A DNA stretch of 37,377 nt from assembly GCF_001083785.1 (NCBI RefSeq), contig NZ_LAVL01000080.1, forward strand, positions 1-37,377, written 5' to 3'. Below are positions 7,207 to 15,810 of the stretch, piece after piece. Below the pieces are notes generated by a model. That model saw nothing but the letters and a program-made list of their open reading frames with translations, did not search any database and had not been told where the DNA came from. This DNA is from Nonomuraea sp. SBT364 (GTDB lineage: Bacteria; Actinomycetota; Actinomycetes; Streptosporangiales; Streptosporangiaceae). The position numbers were made by a program, and so were the translations under genes. Position 1 is the first letter of the stretch, and each line of letters begins with the position of its first letter.

Positions 7207-7998
7207 TCACTCGCGCAGGCGGGCCCGCATCGCCGCGGTGTCGTCCGGCGTCCAGCCGTGCTGTTCGAGCCACTCCTGCGGCCCGCCGAAGCGGTCGTCG
7301 AGCACCGCGAGGAACTGCTCGATGTAGCGCGGCCGAGGCATGTGGTCGTCGGCCGGGCGGGAGTCGAGGTCGTCGCGGTAGGTGGCGCTGCCGCGCAGCC
7401 GCCGCAGGACGGCCTCCAGCCGCTCCCCGGTGGCCGTGTAGTCCTCCACGATGGCCCCGCGGGTCGCGCCCGCCAGCTCCAGCGCCAGCGCCGACAGCAC
7501 CCCGGTGCGGTCCTTGCCGGCCGCGCAGTGCACCACCGCCGCGCCGTCGGCCGCCGCCATCGCGCGCAGCGCCGCCACCACCGCGTCCGGCCGGTCGCGC
7601 AGGTAGCCGTAGTAGAAGCCGGTGACGCGCAGTTCCTCGTCCACCTGCCGTTCCTGCCATGGCAGGACGCGCTCGCCGTCGATGGTGTCGGCCTCGACGT
7701 CGGTGTGCCGGCCGCCCTCGGCGAACAGCGTCAGATGGTGGTGGGTCACCTCGGGCACCGCGGTGAGCGGGCCCGGCCCCTCCAGAGCGACCTCGGCCGT
7801 GGAGCGCAGGTCCACGACGTGCCGGAGCTTGAGGTCGCCGACCAGGCGGGAGACGTCGGCGGGGGTGAGTCCCTGCAGGTTGTCGGCGCGCAGGATGCGG
7901 CCGTAGCGGGTGACGCCGCCGTCCCGCGTGGGCAGTCCGCCCAGATCGCGGACGTTGACCGCGCCTTCCAGATCGATCCATCTCGTCATCGCGTTCAT
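7207..7998 (-). CDS. Tyrosine-protein phosphatase (DSP/Y_phosphatase3 type)
   Basis: 263 residues from ATG 7998, which has AGGG 8 bases upstream; the open frame reaches 8046 but without a better start. The active-site loop HCAAGKDRTG (157-166) supplies nucleophile Cys158 and Arg164, matching the HCxxGKDRTG signature of bacterial atypical tyrosine/lipid phosphatases. The N-terminus (DLEGAVNVRDLGGLPTRDGG) is the standard family start. It is cytoplasmic, with no signal peptide. The substrate, phosphoprotein or phosphoinositide, cannot be told. It is divergent from the membrane-protein gene and convergent with the oxidoreductase. Confidence 0.93.
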   Translation of the reverse strand: MNAMTRWIDLEGAVNVRDLGGLPTRDGGVTRYGRILRADNLQGLTPADVSRLVGDLKLRHVVDLRSTAEVALEGPGPLTAVPEVTHHHLTLFAEGGRHTDVEADTIDGERVLPWQERQVDEELRVTGFYYGYLRDRPDAVVAALRAMAAADGAAVVHCAAGKDRTGVLSALALELAGATRGAIVEDYTATGERLEAVLRRLRGSATYRDDLDSRPADDHMPRPRYIEQFLAVLDDRFGGPQEWLEQHGWTPDDTAAMRARLRE

Positions 7999-8062
7999 CA
8001 CGTTGACCCTATATGTCGGGCAAATCTCAGCGAATTCGGTCTTCATAACGCAGCATGAACGT

Positions 8063-8938
8063 ATGGATCCGCGCTCCCTGCCCCCACGGATGGTGATCGA
8101 TCCATCGCTGCCCCCGGAAATCTCGGTCGAACTGCGCTCCAGCCCTCAGGTGCTCCGCATGGCCAGGACCGGCCGGCGGATGGAGCCCTCCCACTCTTCG
8201 GCCTGGCTGTTCGTCGTGCCCGGCGCGCTGCTGTTCATCTGGCTGGTGACCGGCAGCATGGCCGGCGTGGCCATGACGGCGATGGGCCTAAGCCTGATCG
8301 CGATGCTGCGCTGGATGGCCGTCGACGCCACCAACCGCGCCGCCAGGCGGCGCCTCCGGCTCGCCTACGAGTACGCCGGCCACTACGTCCTGCCCGAGGA
8401 CCTCGACTACCCCTGCCAGGTGCTGCTGCGCCGCGCGCAGGCGGCGGCCGACGCGATCCTCGGCTCGCAGGTGCACCGGGCGGGGCTGATCGACACGATC
8501 GACAACCGCGTCACCCTGCCGGAGGAGCTCTGGCAGATCAGTCAGCGGCTGGCCAAGTTGTCAGCCATGCACGCCGAGCACGGCAGGCTGGTCCCCCGCG
8601 ACCTGCCCTCCGGCCTGGCGGACGCCTTCAAGCCCTACAGCACGGCCCTGGACGCCGCCTGGACCTCCCTGTCGAGACGGGTGCGCAACCTGGAGAAGTA
8701 CGCCAAACAGGTGCTCAAGGCCGACAAGGTGTTCCACGCGCACCAGCGGCTGGAGGCGCTGGCCGCGCGCACCCCGGACTACCAGCAGCTCGTCGCCGAG
8801 ACCGTGCGCGACGACCTGGCCCGCGCGCACATCAAGGAGCTGGCCGACCAGGCGTCGCAGGTGCGCAGGCTGTTCGAGGAGAGCATCCACGAGGCGAGGC
8901 AGGCGGCCGGCGAGCTGCTCAGGTCTCCGCTCGTCTGA
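8063..8938 (+). CDS. Membrane protein of unknown function with coiled C-terminus
   Basis: 291 residues from ATG 8063; the open frame extends upstream only over the divergent phosphatase. No clear ribosome site precedes the ATG, so a leaderless or weak start is possible. After about 50 mostly polar residues come two adjacent hydrophobic segments (AWLFVVPGALLFIWLVTG and a MAGVAMTAMGLSLIAML stretch). The remaining 190 residues are soluble and strongly helical, with heptad-like charge spacing (LSRRVRNLEKYAKQVLKADK). I do not recognise a family domain. The layout suggests an inner-membrane anchored coiled-coil protein. Confidence 0.8.
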   Translation: MDPRSLPPRMVIDPSLPPEISVELRSSPQVLRMARTGRRMEPSHSSAWLFVVPGALLFIWLVTGSMAGVAMTAMGLSLIAMLRWMAVDATNRAARRRLRLAYEYAGHYVLPEDLDYPCQVLLRRAQAAADAILGSQVHRAGLIDTIDNRVTLPEELWQISQRLAKLSAMHAEHGRLVPRDLPSGLADAFKPYSTALDAAWTSLSRRVRNLEKYAKQVLKADKVFHAHQRLEALAARTPDYQQLVAETVRDDLARAHIKELADQASQVRRLFEESIHEARQAAGELLRSPLV

Positions 8939-9000
8939 GCAGCTCCAGGGTCCGGCTCGCCTGTCACGTACGCGAACCCCTTCGCGGTGTGGTTCGAGCC

Positions 9001-9034
9001 GATGGGGCACGGCCCGCGCCGGCCGTGCCCCATC
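9001..9034. terminator. Bidirectional terminator hairpin
   Basis: A perfect 14-bp inverted repeat (GATGGGGCACGGCC at 9001-9014 and its complement at 9021-9034) with a 6-base loop lies between the convergent membrane-protein and metalloprotease genes. Its position and perfection fit a shared terminator, although no T-tract follows. Confidence 0.75.
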
Positions 9035-9040
9035 GTTCGC

Positions 9041-11158
9041 CTAGAGGCCGATCACGTGACAGGTGGCCGTCATCGACTTGGACGGGTCGCTCTCCGAGGT
9101 GGCGGTCAGCTTGACCCGGGCGAGGCGGGAGCCGCCGTCGCCGCGGACGGCGTTGACCTTCACCTTGGCGTGCTCGCCGGCGGCGACGGAGGCCAGCGCG
9201 TTGGGCAGCTGGGCGGTCCAGCCCTTGCCCGACACCTCGGCCTTGAGCCGGTAGACGTCGGAGCCGAGGTAGGCGCTGACGTCCTCGGGGTGCTGCCCCC
9301 GCACCGGGCCGGACCTGCCGGTGTTGAACAGCGGGAAGGAGCAGGTGGACAGGTTCTTGCCGGACGGGATGCCGGCGGCGGGCAGCAGCCGGACGCCGCG
9401 CCGCTGCGGGCCCGCGCCGTCGAGGGAGCGGACCGCGACGGTGTAGGACAGCACGCCCTGGCGGTCGCGGTGCACGTCGGTGACGTAGAAGTGCAGGCGG
9501 TTGGCCTCGTCGACGTACTCGTACTCGCTGCCCGAATCGGTGCCCGCGTGGAAGAGGGCGTCGGACAGCTGCCGGTAGTCGCCGATCGTGATCGGCACCT
9601 TGGTACCGTCGGGCATCACGTAGTCGGTCATGCCGATGTCCTGCGGGTTGGCGTCGATCACCCACTCGAACGGGGCCCGGTCGGCGTTCTTGGTCTTGGC
9701 CAGGAGCACGCCGGAGTCGGGGGTGAAGGAGTCGGTGCCCATCCGGTCCACGACCTCGACGGTGTAGTTGTCGTAGCCGCCGCCGTCGCAGAGCGGGTCG
9801 ACGTCCTCGTCGCAGGAGCCGGTGCTCTCGTCCTTGGTGTCGAACTGGACGTTGACGCCCGCCAGCCCGTTCTCGCCCGGCTGCACGGCGCGGGCGGTGA
9901 CCCGGGCGGTGACCAGGCCGGACTCGTCGAGCGCCTCGCGCGACAGGCGCAGCACGTGCGCCTCGTCGACCATCTCCAGCTTGATCTTGTTGCGCAGCAT
10001 GTGCTGGGCGCCCATCGAGCCGCCGGAGGTGGGCGGGATCAGCCAGCGGGAGTGCGGGCCGCCGGGGCCGTTGAAGCTGCCGCGGCTGAGCATCTCCCAG
10101 ATGCCGGTGTAGGCGCGCCTGGGCGGCTGACCGTACGGGTTGTTGTAGTTGTCGGCGATGCCCATGATGTGGCTCAGCTCGTGGGCGTAGACGCCCATGC
10201 CGGAGCTCTCGGCCTGCACCGAGTCGACGCCGAAGCGGGCATTGGGCCAGAAGGTGGAGCCGGACTGCCAGGAGGTCCACTCGACGTAGCGGGTCCTGGA
10301 CCAGTTGGGCAGCGCGGCGTCGCCCTCGGGGCCCCAGGCGTCCGGCACGTCCTCCTTGGTGGGGAACTTCATCATGCCGAACTCCTGCCAGGTGGACGAC
10401 TCGTCCTGGCCGGCGCTCAGGTAGAAGACGAAGTCGAACTGGTCGGCGGTCTCCTGGCCGACGTCGGCCAGCCAGGCGGCGTTGCCGTCGGCACGCAGGT
10501 TCTTGGTGCAGGAGTCGCCCGCGGGGCAGCCCTCGCCGCCCTGCATCTCCATGGCGTACTCGTGGTCCTTGCCGGGCATCGTGTACGGGCCGAAGCCGGT
10601 CAGCTCGACGCCGTAGCGGCCCCCGGAGTCCTCCATCCAGTATTCGTGGATGGTGTGGCCCCGGTTGAGGTCGTTCGGGGTGTTGAGGAAGTCCTGGTAG
10701 AACTTCGCCACCTGGTCACGCGGCACGTCGTGGGCCTGGGCGCTCGGGTTGCCGAAGATGGTCGATCCCTTGGGCCGGGTCACCACGAACGACTGGTTGG
10801 GGTAGTCGAGCAGGACGAGCGCGCCCTTGAAGGTGCGCTTGGAGCCCTTGGCCGCGGGGTCGTTCCACTTCGTGCCGGGGATCTGCTTGTAGTCCGTCCA
10901 CGTCATGTGGTCGGGGTTCACCCAGTTCTGCGGGTCGATCGGCTTGACGCCGCCGGACGGGCGGTCGCGGCGCAGCGAGGGCGCCTCCTCGGGCGCGTCG
11001 CGCTGCCACGGCTGGGTCTGCGGCCAGTGCTCCAGCCGCCAGGGGTGCTCTGGATCGTCTGCGGGGGGTGTCGCGGAAGCGGGGGTCGCCATCAGGCTCA
11101 GCGGAATCATCACGATGACCGCAAGCAAGCCCTTGAGCAGCTTCTTCGGGGCGTTCAC
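9041..11158 (-). CDS. Secreted M6-family (immune inhibitor A-like) metalloprotease
   Basis: 705 residues from GTG 11158. A Sec signal peptide is clear: KK near the start, a hydrophobic core LLAVIVMIPLSLM, and a cleavage site after about ATPASA (near residue 29). The zinc site is HELSHIMGIAD (326-336), matching HExxHxxGxxD of the M6 peptidases, and ADNYNNPYG follows. The C-terminal third is beta-rich and probably a non-catalytic domain. The paired CDEDVDPLCDGG and CPAGDSC cysteines fit an extracellular protein. No SD lies before the GTG, but TAGGGT and TATACC hexamers lie about 12-24 bases upstream. It is divergent from a PucR regulator. Confidence 0.92.
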   Translation of the reverse strand: MNAPKKLLKGLLAVIVMIPLSLMATPASATPPADDPEHPWRLEHWPQTQPWQRDAPEEAPSLRRDRPSGGVKPIDPQNWVNPDHMTWTDYKQIPGTKWNDPAAKGSKRTFKGALVLLDYPNQSFVVTRPKGSTIFGNPSAQAHDVPRDQVAKFYQDFLNTPNDLNRGHTIHEYWMEDSGGRYGVELTGFGPYTMPGKDHEYAMEMQGGEGCPAGDSCTKNLRADGNAAWLADVGQETADQFDFVFYLSAGQDESSTWQEFGMMKFPTKEDVPDAWGPEGDAALPNWSRTRYVEWTSWQSGSTFWPNARFGVDSVQAESSGMGVYAHELSHIMGIADNYNNPYGQPPRRAYTGIWEMLSRGSFNGPGGPHSRWLIPPTSGGSMGAQHMLRNKIKLEMVDEAHVLRLSREALDESGLVTARVTARAVQPGENGLAGVNVQFDTKDESTGSCDEDVDPLCDGGGYDNYTVEVVDRMGTDSFTPDSGVLLAKTKNADRAPFEWVIDANPQDIGMTDYVMPDGTKVPITIGDYRQLSDALFHAGTDSGSEYEYVDEANRLHFYVTDVHRDRQGVLSYTVAVRSLDGAGPQRRGVRLLPAAGIPSGKNLSTCSFPLFNTGRSGPVRGQHPEDVSAYLGSDVYRLKAEVSGKGWTAQLPNALASVAAGEHAKVKVNAVRGDGGSRLARVKLTATSESDPSKSMTATCHVIGL

Positions 11159-11266
11159 ACGGATTGACGGTATAGACCCTATTGACCGAGATCACCGGTC
11201 AGTTGTAGGGAAGAGCTGTAGTCGCCGTTCCGACATTTGTTGAAATTCCCACATAAAGGGGCGCCT

Positions 11267-12418
11267 GTGGCGGATCTTCAGCGGATCGTCGACGAGCTCG
11301 CCGCCCGGCTCGACCGCCCGCTGCTGCTGGAGGACCGTCTGCAGCGGGTCGTCGCCTACAGCGAGCAGAACGGCGTCATGGACGACATCCGCCGCGACTC
11401 CATCCTGCGCCGTCACACCACGCCGGAGGTGCGCCAGTGGCTGCGCGACGCCGGGGCGCACGACTCCCCCGGCCCGCTGCGCACCCCGGGCGCGCCGCAT
11501 CTCGGCCTGCTGCCGCGCCTGTGCGTCCCGGTACGGCACGAGGCCGGGCTGCTCGGATTCCTGTGGTTCATCGACGCCTCGCCGGCCATGACCGCCGCCC
11601 AGGTCGCCGAGGCCGCGGCGGCCGCCCCGGGGCTGGCCCTGGCGCTCTTCCACGAGAGCCTGGCCACCGGCCTGGCCTCGCAGCGGGAGCTGGAGGCGGT
11701 GACCGGGCTGCTGCTCGGCGAGCAGGACGCGGCCAGGCAGCTCATCGAGGCCGGCGCCTTCCCGCAGGGGCAGCCGGTGACGGCGCTGGTCGCCAAGCCG
11801 CCGTCGGGCGAGCCGGACGAGGCGCTGCGGCTGGCGCTGGAGCAGGGCCTGCTGGCGGTGCGGCGGCGGCTGAGCGGTCACCATCCGCTGCACCTGGTCC
11901 GCTACGACCACGCCGTGCTGCTCGTGGCCGGCGCCCCGGTCCCGCCCGACGAACTGCACGCCGCCGTGTCCGTCCCGGTCGTCGTCGGCGTCGGGCGGCC
12001 CCGGCAGACGCTGGCCGAGGCGGCGGGCTCGTACGCGGAGGCCCGGCACGCGGCCGAGGTGGCGGCGCGCGTGCACGGCCTCGGGCGCTCGGCCCGCTGG
12101 GACCGGCTCGGCGTCTACCGGATGCTCACCGGGCTGCCCGACCAGGAGCTGCATCCAGGGCTGGAGCTCCTGCTCGCCGAGGACCAGCACCTGCCGCTGC
12201 TGGAGACGCTGGAGACGTATCTGGACCTGGCGGGCAGCGCGGTGGCCACCTCGCGGGCGCTGCGCCTGCACCGGACCTCGCTCTACTACCGGTTGCAGCG
12301 GGTAGAGGAACTGGCCCGCACCGACCTGAAGGACGGCGGCGAGCGGCTGGCCCTGCACCTCAGCCTGAAGCTGGCCCGGCTGTCGGGACGCTACCGGCCG
12401 CGAGGGTTCGCGAAGTGA
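11267..12418 (+). CDS. PucR-family transcriptional regulator
   Basis: 383 residues. The start is GTG 11267, with a strong AAAGGGG 5 bases upstream. The N-terminal half reads as a sensor region (LDRPLLLEDRLQRVVAYSEQ is the usual opening in actinobacterial PucR-type activators). The last 60 residues form the PucR C-terminal HTH (AVATSRALRLHRTSLYYRLQ followed by a helical end with LALHLSLKLARL). Such proteins respond to nitrogen or purine metabolites and often control neighbouring catabolic genes. The degenerate amidohydrolase starts 74 bases downstream on the same strand and the metalloprotease is divergent, so either could be a target. Confidence 0.9.
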   Translation: MADLQRIVDELAARLDRPLLLEDRLQRVVAYSEQNGVMDDIRRDSILRRHTTPEVRQWLRDAGAHDSPGPLRTPGAPHLGLLPRLCVPVRHEAGLLGFLWFIDASPAMTAAQVAEAAAAAPGLALALFHESLATGLASQRELEAVTGLLLGEQDAARQLIEAGAFPQGQPVTALVAKPPSGEPDEALRLALEQGLLAVRRRLSGHHPLHLVRYDHAVLLVAGAPVPPDELHAAVSVPVVVGVGRPRQTLAEAAGSYAEARHAAEVAARVHGLGRSARWDRLGVYRMLTGLPDQELHPGLELLLAEDQHLPLLETLETYLDLAGSAVATSRALRLHRTSLYYRLQRVEELARTDLKDGGERLALHLSLKLARLSGRYRPRGFAK

Positions 12419-12492
12419 TTGCGCGACTGGGACAAGACCCCGTTTAATGCCCAGACGGGGACAATACGCCAGCAGTCGAGACGGGAGCTCCA

Positions 12493-13509
12493 ATGAGGTC
12501 CGCGCGGCGTTCCGGAACCAGGCTGAACGCCCGCGCGCCCGCGCCCGTCGTCCTGCATTCCGCGCCGCTGGTCCTGCCCATCACCGCCGGGCCGCTCCGG
12601 GACGGCGCCGTCGCCGTGCGGGGCGAGCGGGTGCTGGGAGTGGGCCCCAGGACGGAACTGCTGGACGCCTTCCCCGTCACCGACGAGCGGCGGTGGCCGG
12701 GCATGATCGTGGCGGGGCTGGTCGACGCCTGCGCCGCCCCCGGCCCGCCGGGACCGGGCGTGACCGCGCGGGCCGTCGTGACCGCCGCCCCCGTCGCGCT
12801 CCCCGGCGTCTCCTACGCCGAGGTGCGGTGCGCGTCGGAGCGGGAGTGGGAGGAGCGCGGCCGCGACGCCCTCATCACCGCGATCCGCGAGGTGGACCGG
12901 CCGTGCGCCGTCGGCGTCGCACCGCGCACCCGCGACCCGCACGTGCTGGAGGACGTGGCGGTGCTCGCCAGGACGTTCGGCCTGCGCCTGCTGGTCCGTC
13001 TCGACCAGCACCCGCCCGCCGCCCTGGACGAGGCCGGCGTCCTCGGCCCGCACTGCCACGTCGCCTGCGCCCGCCCCCTCGACCCCGGCGAGCGCAAGCT
13101 CCTGCGCCTGCGCGGCACCGCCGTCGCCCTCTGCCCGTCGCCTCCGCACCCGGAGGAGTGGCTGGCCCTCCTGGACGAGGGCAACCCCCTGGCCTTCGGC
13201 ACCTTCCCCGGCGGTGACGTGCTGGGGCAGGCGGCCACCGTACGGGAGCGCGTGCGCGGGCTCGGCGGCCGGGTGCGGGGGCTGGACGAGCGGCTGGTGC
13301 GGGCCGCGACGCTCGGCGGGGCACAGGCGCTGGGGATGACCGGCGGGCCCGGCGGCGCGGGCTCGCTGCACGCCGGCGGCCGGGCCGACTTCGCGGTCTT
13401 CGACGCCCGCGGGCGCTATCCGTACGCGGCCCTGCTGGCCGGGCCCGGCTGCCTGGCGACCGTCGTCGGCGGCCACGTCCGGCCACCCACCTCAAGGCCA
13501 CCCACCTGA
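12493..13509 (+). CDS. Degenerate amidohydrolase-like protein
   Basis: 338 residues from ATG 12493, with GGGAG 6-7 bases upstream. The beginning (APLVLPITAGPLRDGAVAVR, then GVGPRTELLDAFP) and the end (LGGAQALGMTGG, then GSLHAGGRADFAVFDARG) match the composite-domain edges of ATZ/TRZ-type amidohydrolases. The metal ligands are missing: PGLVDACAAP stands where PGxVNxHxH is expected, and no HxxH or catalytic Asp (GTDS) is seen; GTFPGGD sits near that spot. The barrel also looks shortened. It is probably non-catalytic or altered. Its last codons lie in a 15-bp tandem repeat. It follows the PucR gene. Confidence 0.78.
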   Translation: MRSARRSGTRLNARAPAPVVLHSAPLVLPITAGPLRDGAVAVRGERVLGVGPRTELLDAFPVTDERRWPGMIVAGLVDACAAPGPPGPGVTARAVVTAAPVALPGVSYAEVRCASEREWEERGRDALITAIREVDRPCAVGVAPRTRDPHVLEDVAVLARTFGLRLLVRLDQHPPAALDEAGVLGPHCHVACARPLDPGERKLLRLRGTAVALCPSPPHPEEWLALLDEGNPLAFGTFPGGDVLGQAATVRERVRGLGGRVRGLDERLVRAATLGGAQALGMTGGPGGAGSLHAGGRADFAVFDARGRYPYAALLAGPGCLATVVGGHVRPPTSRPPT

Positions 13510-13525
13510 AGTCCACCCACCTGAC
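13481..13525 (+). repeat. 15-bp tandem repeat, three copies, at gene end
   Basis: Three consecutive 15-base units (13481-13495, 13496-13510, 13511-13525) share the core CCACCCACCT. The amidohydrolase stop codon TGA lies in the second unit; the first unit reads TCA at the equivalent place. The protein therefore ends in duplicated RPPTS-RPPT, apparently produced by repeat expansion. Confidence 0.85.
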
Positions 13526-13546
13526 GACCGTTCCCCTGACGGCCGT

Positions 13547-13966
13547 TCACCCGGACTGCCCGTCCACCGTTCGCAGCAGCTCCTTGAGCCGGTCGCGTTC
13601 GTCGTCGGACAGGACGGCGAACAGCTCCTGCCCCGCCTGGCGGCGCGCCTCGCGGGCGCGCTCGACGGCGGCGTGGCCGGCGTCGGTGAGCATGACCAGG
13701 GTCGAGCGCCGGTTGGCCGGATCGACCTCCCGGCGCACCAGCCCGGCCTCCTCCAGCGCGTCGGCGACGGGCGTGACCGAGCGCGGCACGATGCGCAGCG
13801 CCTCGGCGAGCTGGACCATCCGGAGCGGCTCCCCCGCGTCGGCGAGCGCCCGCAGCGCCCGCGCCTGTCCCGGGTTGAGCCCGTGCGGCTCCAGCCGGTG
13901 CGCGTAGCGGTGCCGCAACCGCCGCCCGACCAGGTGGAACAGTTCGGCGAGCTCCATGTCCTCCAT
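13547..13966 (-). CDS. MarR-family transcriptional regulator
   Basis: 139 residues from ATG 13966; ATG 13957 is an alternative with GGAGG close upstream. It has the winged-helix layout of MarR: dimer helix ELFHLVGRRLRHRY, then RMVQLAEALRIVPRSVTPVADALEEAG as the HTH, and the wing basic tip PANRRSTLVMLTDAG. Such proteins usually repress a divergent efflux gene until a ligand binds. Here an ABC exporter is divergent, with 58 bases between the two starts containing overlapping palindromes, so autoregulation plus control of the exporter is likely. Confidence 0.93.
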   Translation of the reverse strand: MEDMELAELFHLVGRRLRHRYAHRLEPHGLNPGQARALRALADAGEPLRMVQLAEALRIVPRSVTPVADALEEAGLVRREVDPANRRSTLVMLTDAGHAAVERAREARRQAGQELFAVLSDDERDRLKELLRTVDGQSG

Positions 13967-13975
13967 ACCGACAGT

Positions 13976-13991
13976 TTACTGAGGTAACCTC
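13976..13991. promoter_or_regulatory. Candidate MarR operator in divergent region
   Basis: Two overlapping symmetric elements occur: TTAC-TGAG-GTAA (13976-13987) and the 11-base palindrome GAGGTAACCTC (13981-13991). They lie in the short gap between the divergent MarR and ABC-exporter starts, 10 bases above the MarR ATG. Size and placement fit a MarR dimer site overlapping both promoters. Confidence 0.55.
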
Positions 13992-14024
13992 TGTTTGAGA
14001 CAACATCAGAAATGAGGATCCGAT

Positions 14025-15758
14025 TTGGCCGATGAACCACGCGCGCCCCTGAGGCGCATCATCACCCTGTTCCGCCCCTACCGCGGCCGCCTGGCCCTGG
14101 TCGGCGGGCTCATCCTGCTGGCCTCCCTGGTCTCGCTCGCCTCGCCGTTCCTGCTGCGCGAGGTGCTGGACGTGGCGATCCCGTCCCGCGACACCGGCCT
14201 GCTCACGCTGCTGGCGCTGGGCATGATCGCCGTGGCCGTCACCACCAGCGTGTTCGACGTGGTGCAGACGCTGGTGTCCACCACGGTGGGCCAGCACGTC
14301 ATGCACGACCTGCGCACCGCCGTCTACGGCCATCTGCAGCGGATGTCCCTGGCGTTCTTCACGCGCACCAGGACCGGCGAGATCCAGTCGCGCATCGCCA
14401 ACGACATCGGCGGCATGCAGTCGGTGGTCACCTCGACCGCCACCTCGCTCGTCTCCAACCTGACCACGGTGATCGCCACGGTCGTCGCGATGCTCGCGCT
14501 CGACTGGCGGCTGACGGTGGTCTCACTCCTGCTGCTGCCGGTGTTCGTGTGGATCAGCCGCAAGGTCGGCCGCGAGCGCAAGCGCATCACCGCCGAGCGG
14601 CAGCGCAAGCTGGCGGTGATCTCCGCCATGGTGCAGGAGTCGCTGTCGATCAGCGGAATCCTGCTCGGCCGGACGATGGGCCGCTCCCAGGACCTGACCG
14701 GGCGTTTCACCCGCTCCTCCGACGAGCTCGCCGCGCTGGGCGTGCGGGCGAGCATGGCCGGGCGGTGGCGGCAGTCGTCCATCCAGGTGATCATGGCCGC
14801 GATGCCCGCGGCCGTCTACTGGGCCGTCGGCCACACCGGCGCGATCTCGGTCGGCACCCTGGTGGCCTTCACCACGCTGCAGGCCACGCTGTTCAGGCCG
14901 ACGGTGTCGCTGCTGCGGCTGGGCGTGGAGGTGCAGAGCTCGCTGGCGCTGTTCGGGCGCATCTTCGAATACCTGGACCTGCCCGTCGACATCACCCCCG
15001 GCACCCGTACGCTGCGCGACGTGCGCGGCGAGGTCCGTTTCGAGGGTGTCGGCTTCTCCTACGGCGACACGCCCACGCTCAGCGGGATCGACCTCACCGT
15101 CCCGGCGGGCGGCAGCCTGGCCGTGGTGGGCGAGACGGGCTCCGGCAAGACCACGCTCGGCTACCTGCCGCCGCGCCTGTACGACGTGAGCGAGGGCCGG
15201 GTGACGATCGACGGCGTGGACGTGCGCGAGCTGACCTTCGAGTCGCTGGCCGAGACGGTCGGCGTGGTGTCGCAGGAGACCTACCTGTTCCACGCCTCGA
15301 TCGCCGACAACCTGCGCTTCGGCGACCCTGCCGCCACCGACGAGCAGGTGGAGGCGGCGGCGCGGGCCGCCCGCATCCACGACCACATCGCCGCGCTGCC
15401 CGACGGCTACGACACGCTGGTGGGCGAGCGCGGCCACCGCTTCTCGGGCGGCGAGAAACAGCGGCTGGCCATCGCCCGCACGCTGCTGCGCGACCCGCCG
15501 GTGCTGATCCTGGACGAGGCCACCAGCGCCCTCGACACCCAGACCGAACGCGCCGTCCAGGAAGCCCTCGACGCGCTGGCCAGGGGCCGCACCACGATCA
15601 CGATCGCGCACCGCCTGTCCACGATCCGCGACGCCGGGGAGATCATCGTGCTGGACGGCGGCCGGGTGGTCGAGCGCGGCACGCACGACACCCTGATGGC
15701 CGCCGGTGGCCACTACGCGGCTCTGGCGAACAGGGATAGGCCACTCGAACTGGTCTGA
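14025..15758 (+). CDS. ABC exporter, fused permease and ATPase (half-transporter)
   Basis: 577 residues. It starts at TTG 14025, supported by GAGGA 6 bases upstream; no in-frame ATG is nearby. Residues 15-310 hold the six membrane helices of a type IV exporter domain. The nucleotide-binding domain follows: Walker A GETGSGKTT (369-377), Q-loop VVSQETYLF (414-422), signature FSGGEKQR (473-480), Walker B VLILDEATSALD (493-504) and switch His529. A single half-transporter would homodimerise. Lipid, drug or peptide export is typical. The divergent MarR gene suggests inducible drug efflux; the substrate is not determined. Confidence 0.94.
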   Translation: MADEPRAPLRRIITLFRPYRGRLALVGGLILLASLVSLASPFLLREVLDVAIPSRDTGLLTLLALGMIAVAVTTSVFDVVQTLVSTTVGQHVMHDLRTAVYGHLQRMSLAFFTRTRTGEIQSRIANDIGGMQSVVTSTATSLVSNLTTVIATVVAMLALDWRLTVVSLLLLPVFVWISRKVGRERKRITAERQRKLAVISAMVQESLSISGILLGRTMGRSQDLTGRFTRSSDELAALGVRASMAGRWRQSSIQVIMAAMPAAVYWAVGHTGAISVGTLVAFTTLQATLFRPTVSLLRLGVEVQSSLALFGRIFEYLDLPVDITPGTRTLRDVRGEVRFEGVGFSYGDTPTLSGIDLTVPAGGSLAVVGETGSGKTTLGYLPPRLYDVSEGRVTIDGVDVRELTFESLAETVGVVSQETYLFHASIADNLRFGDPAATDEQVEAAARAARIHDHIAALPDGYDTLVGERGHRFSGGEKQRLAIARTLLRDPPVLILDEATSALDTQTERAVQEALDALARGRTTITIAHRLSTIRDAGEIIVLDGGRVVERGTHDTLMAAGGHYAALANRDRPLELV

Positions 15759-15810
15759 CCACCGTTCCGGTGCCATATTCGCCATGAGGCGAGGGATGCC
15801 GGAGGGGGAC

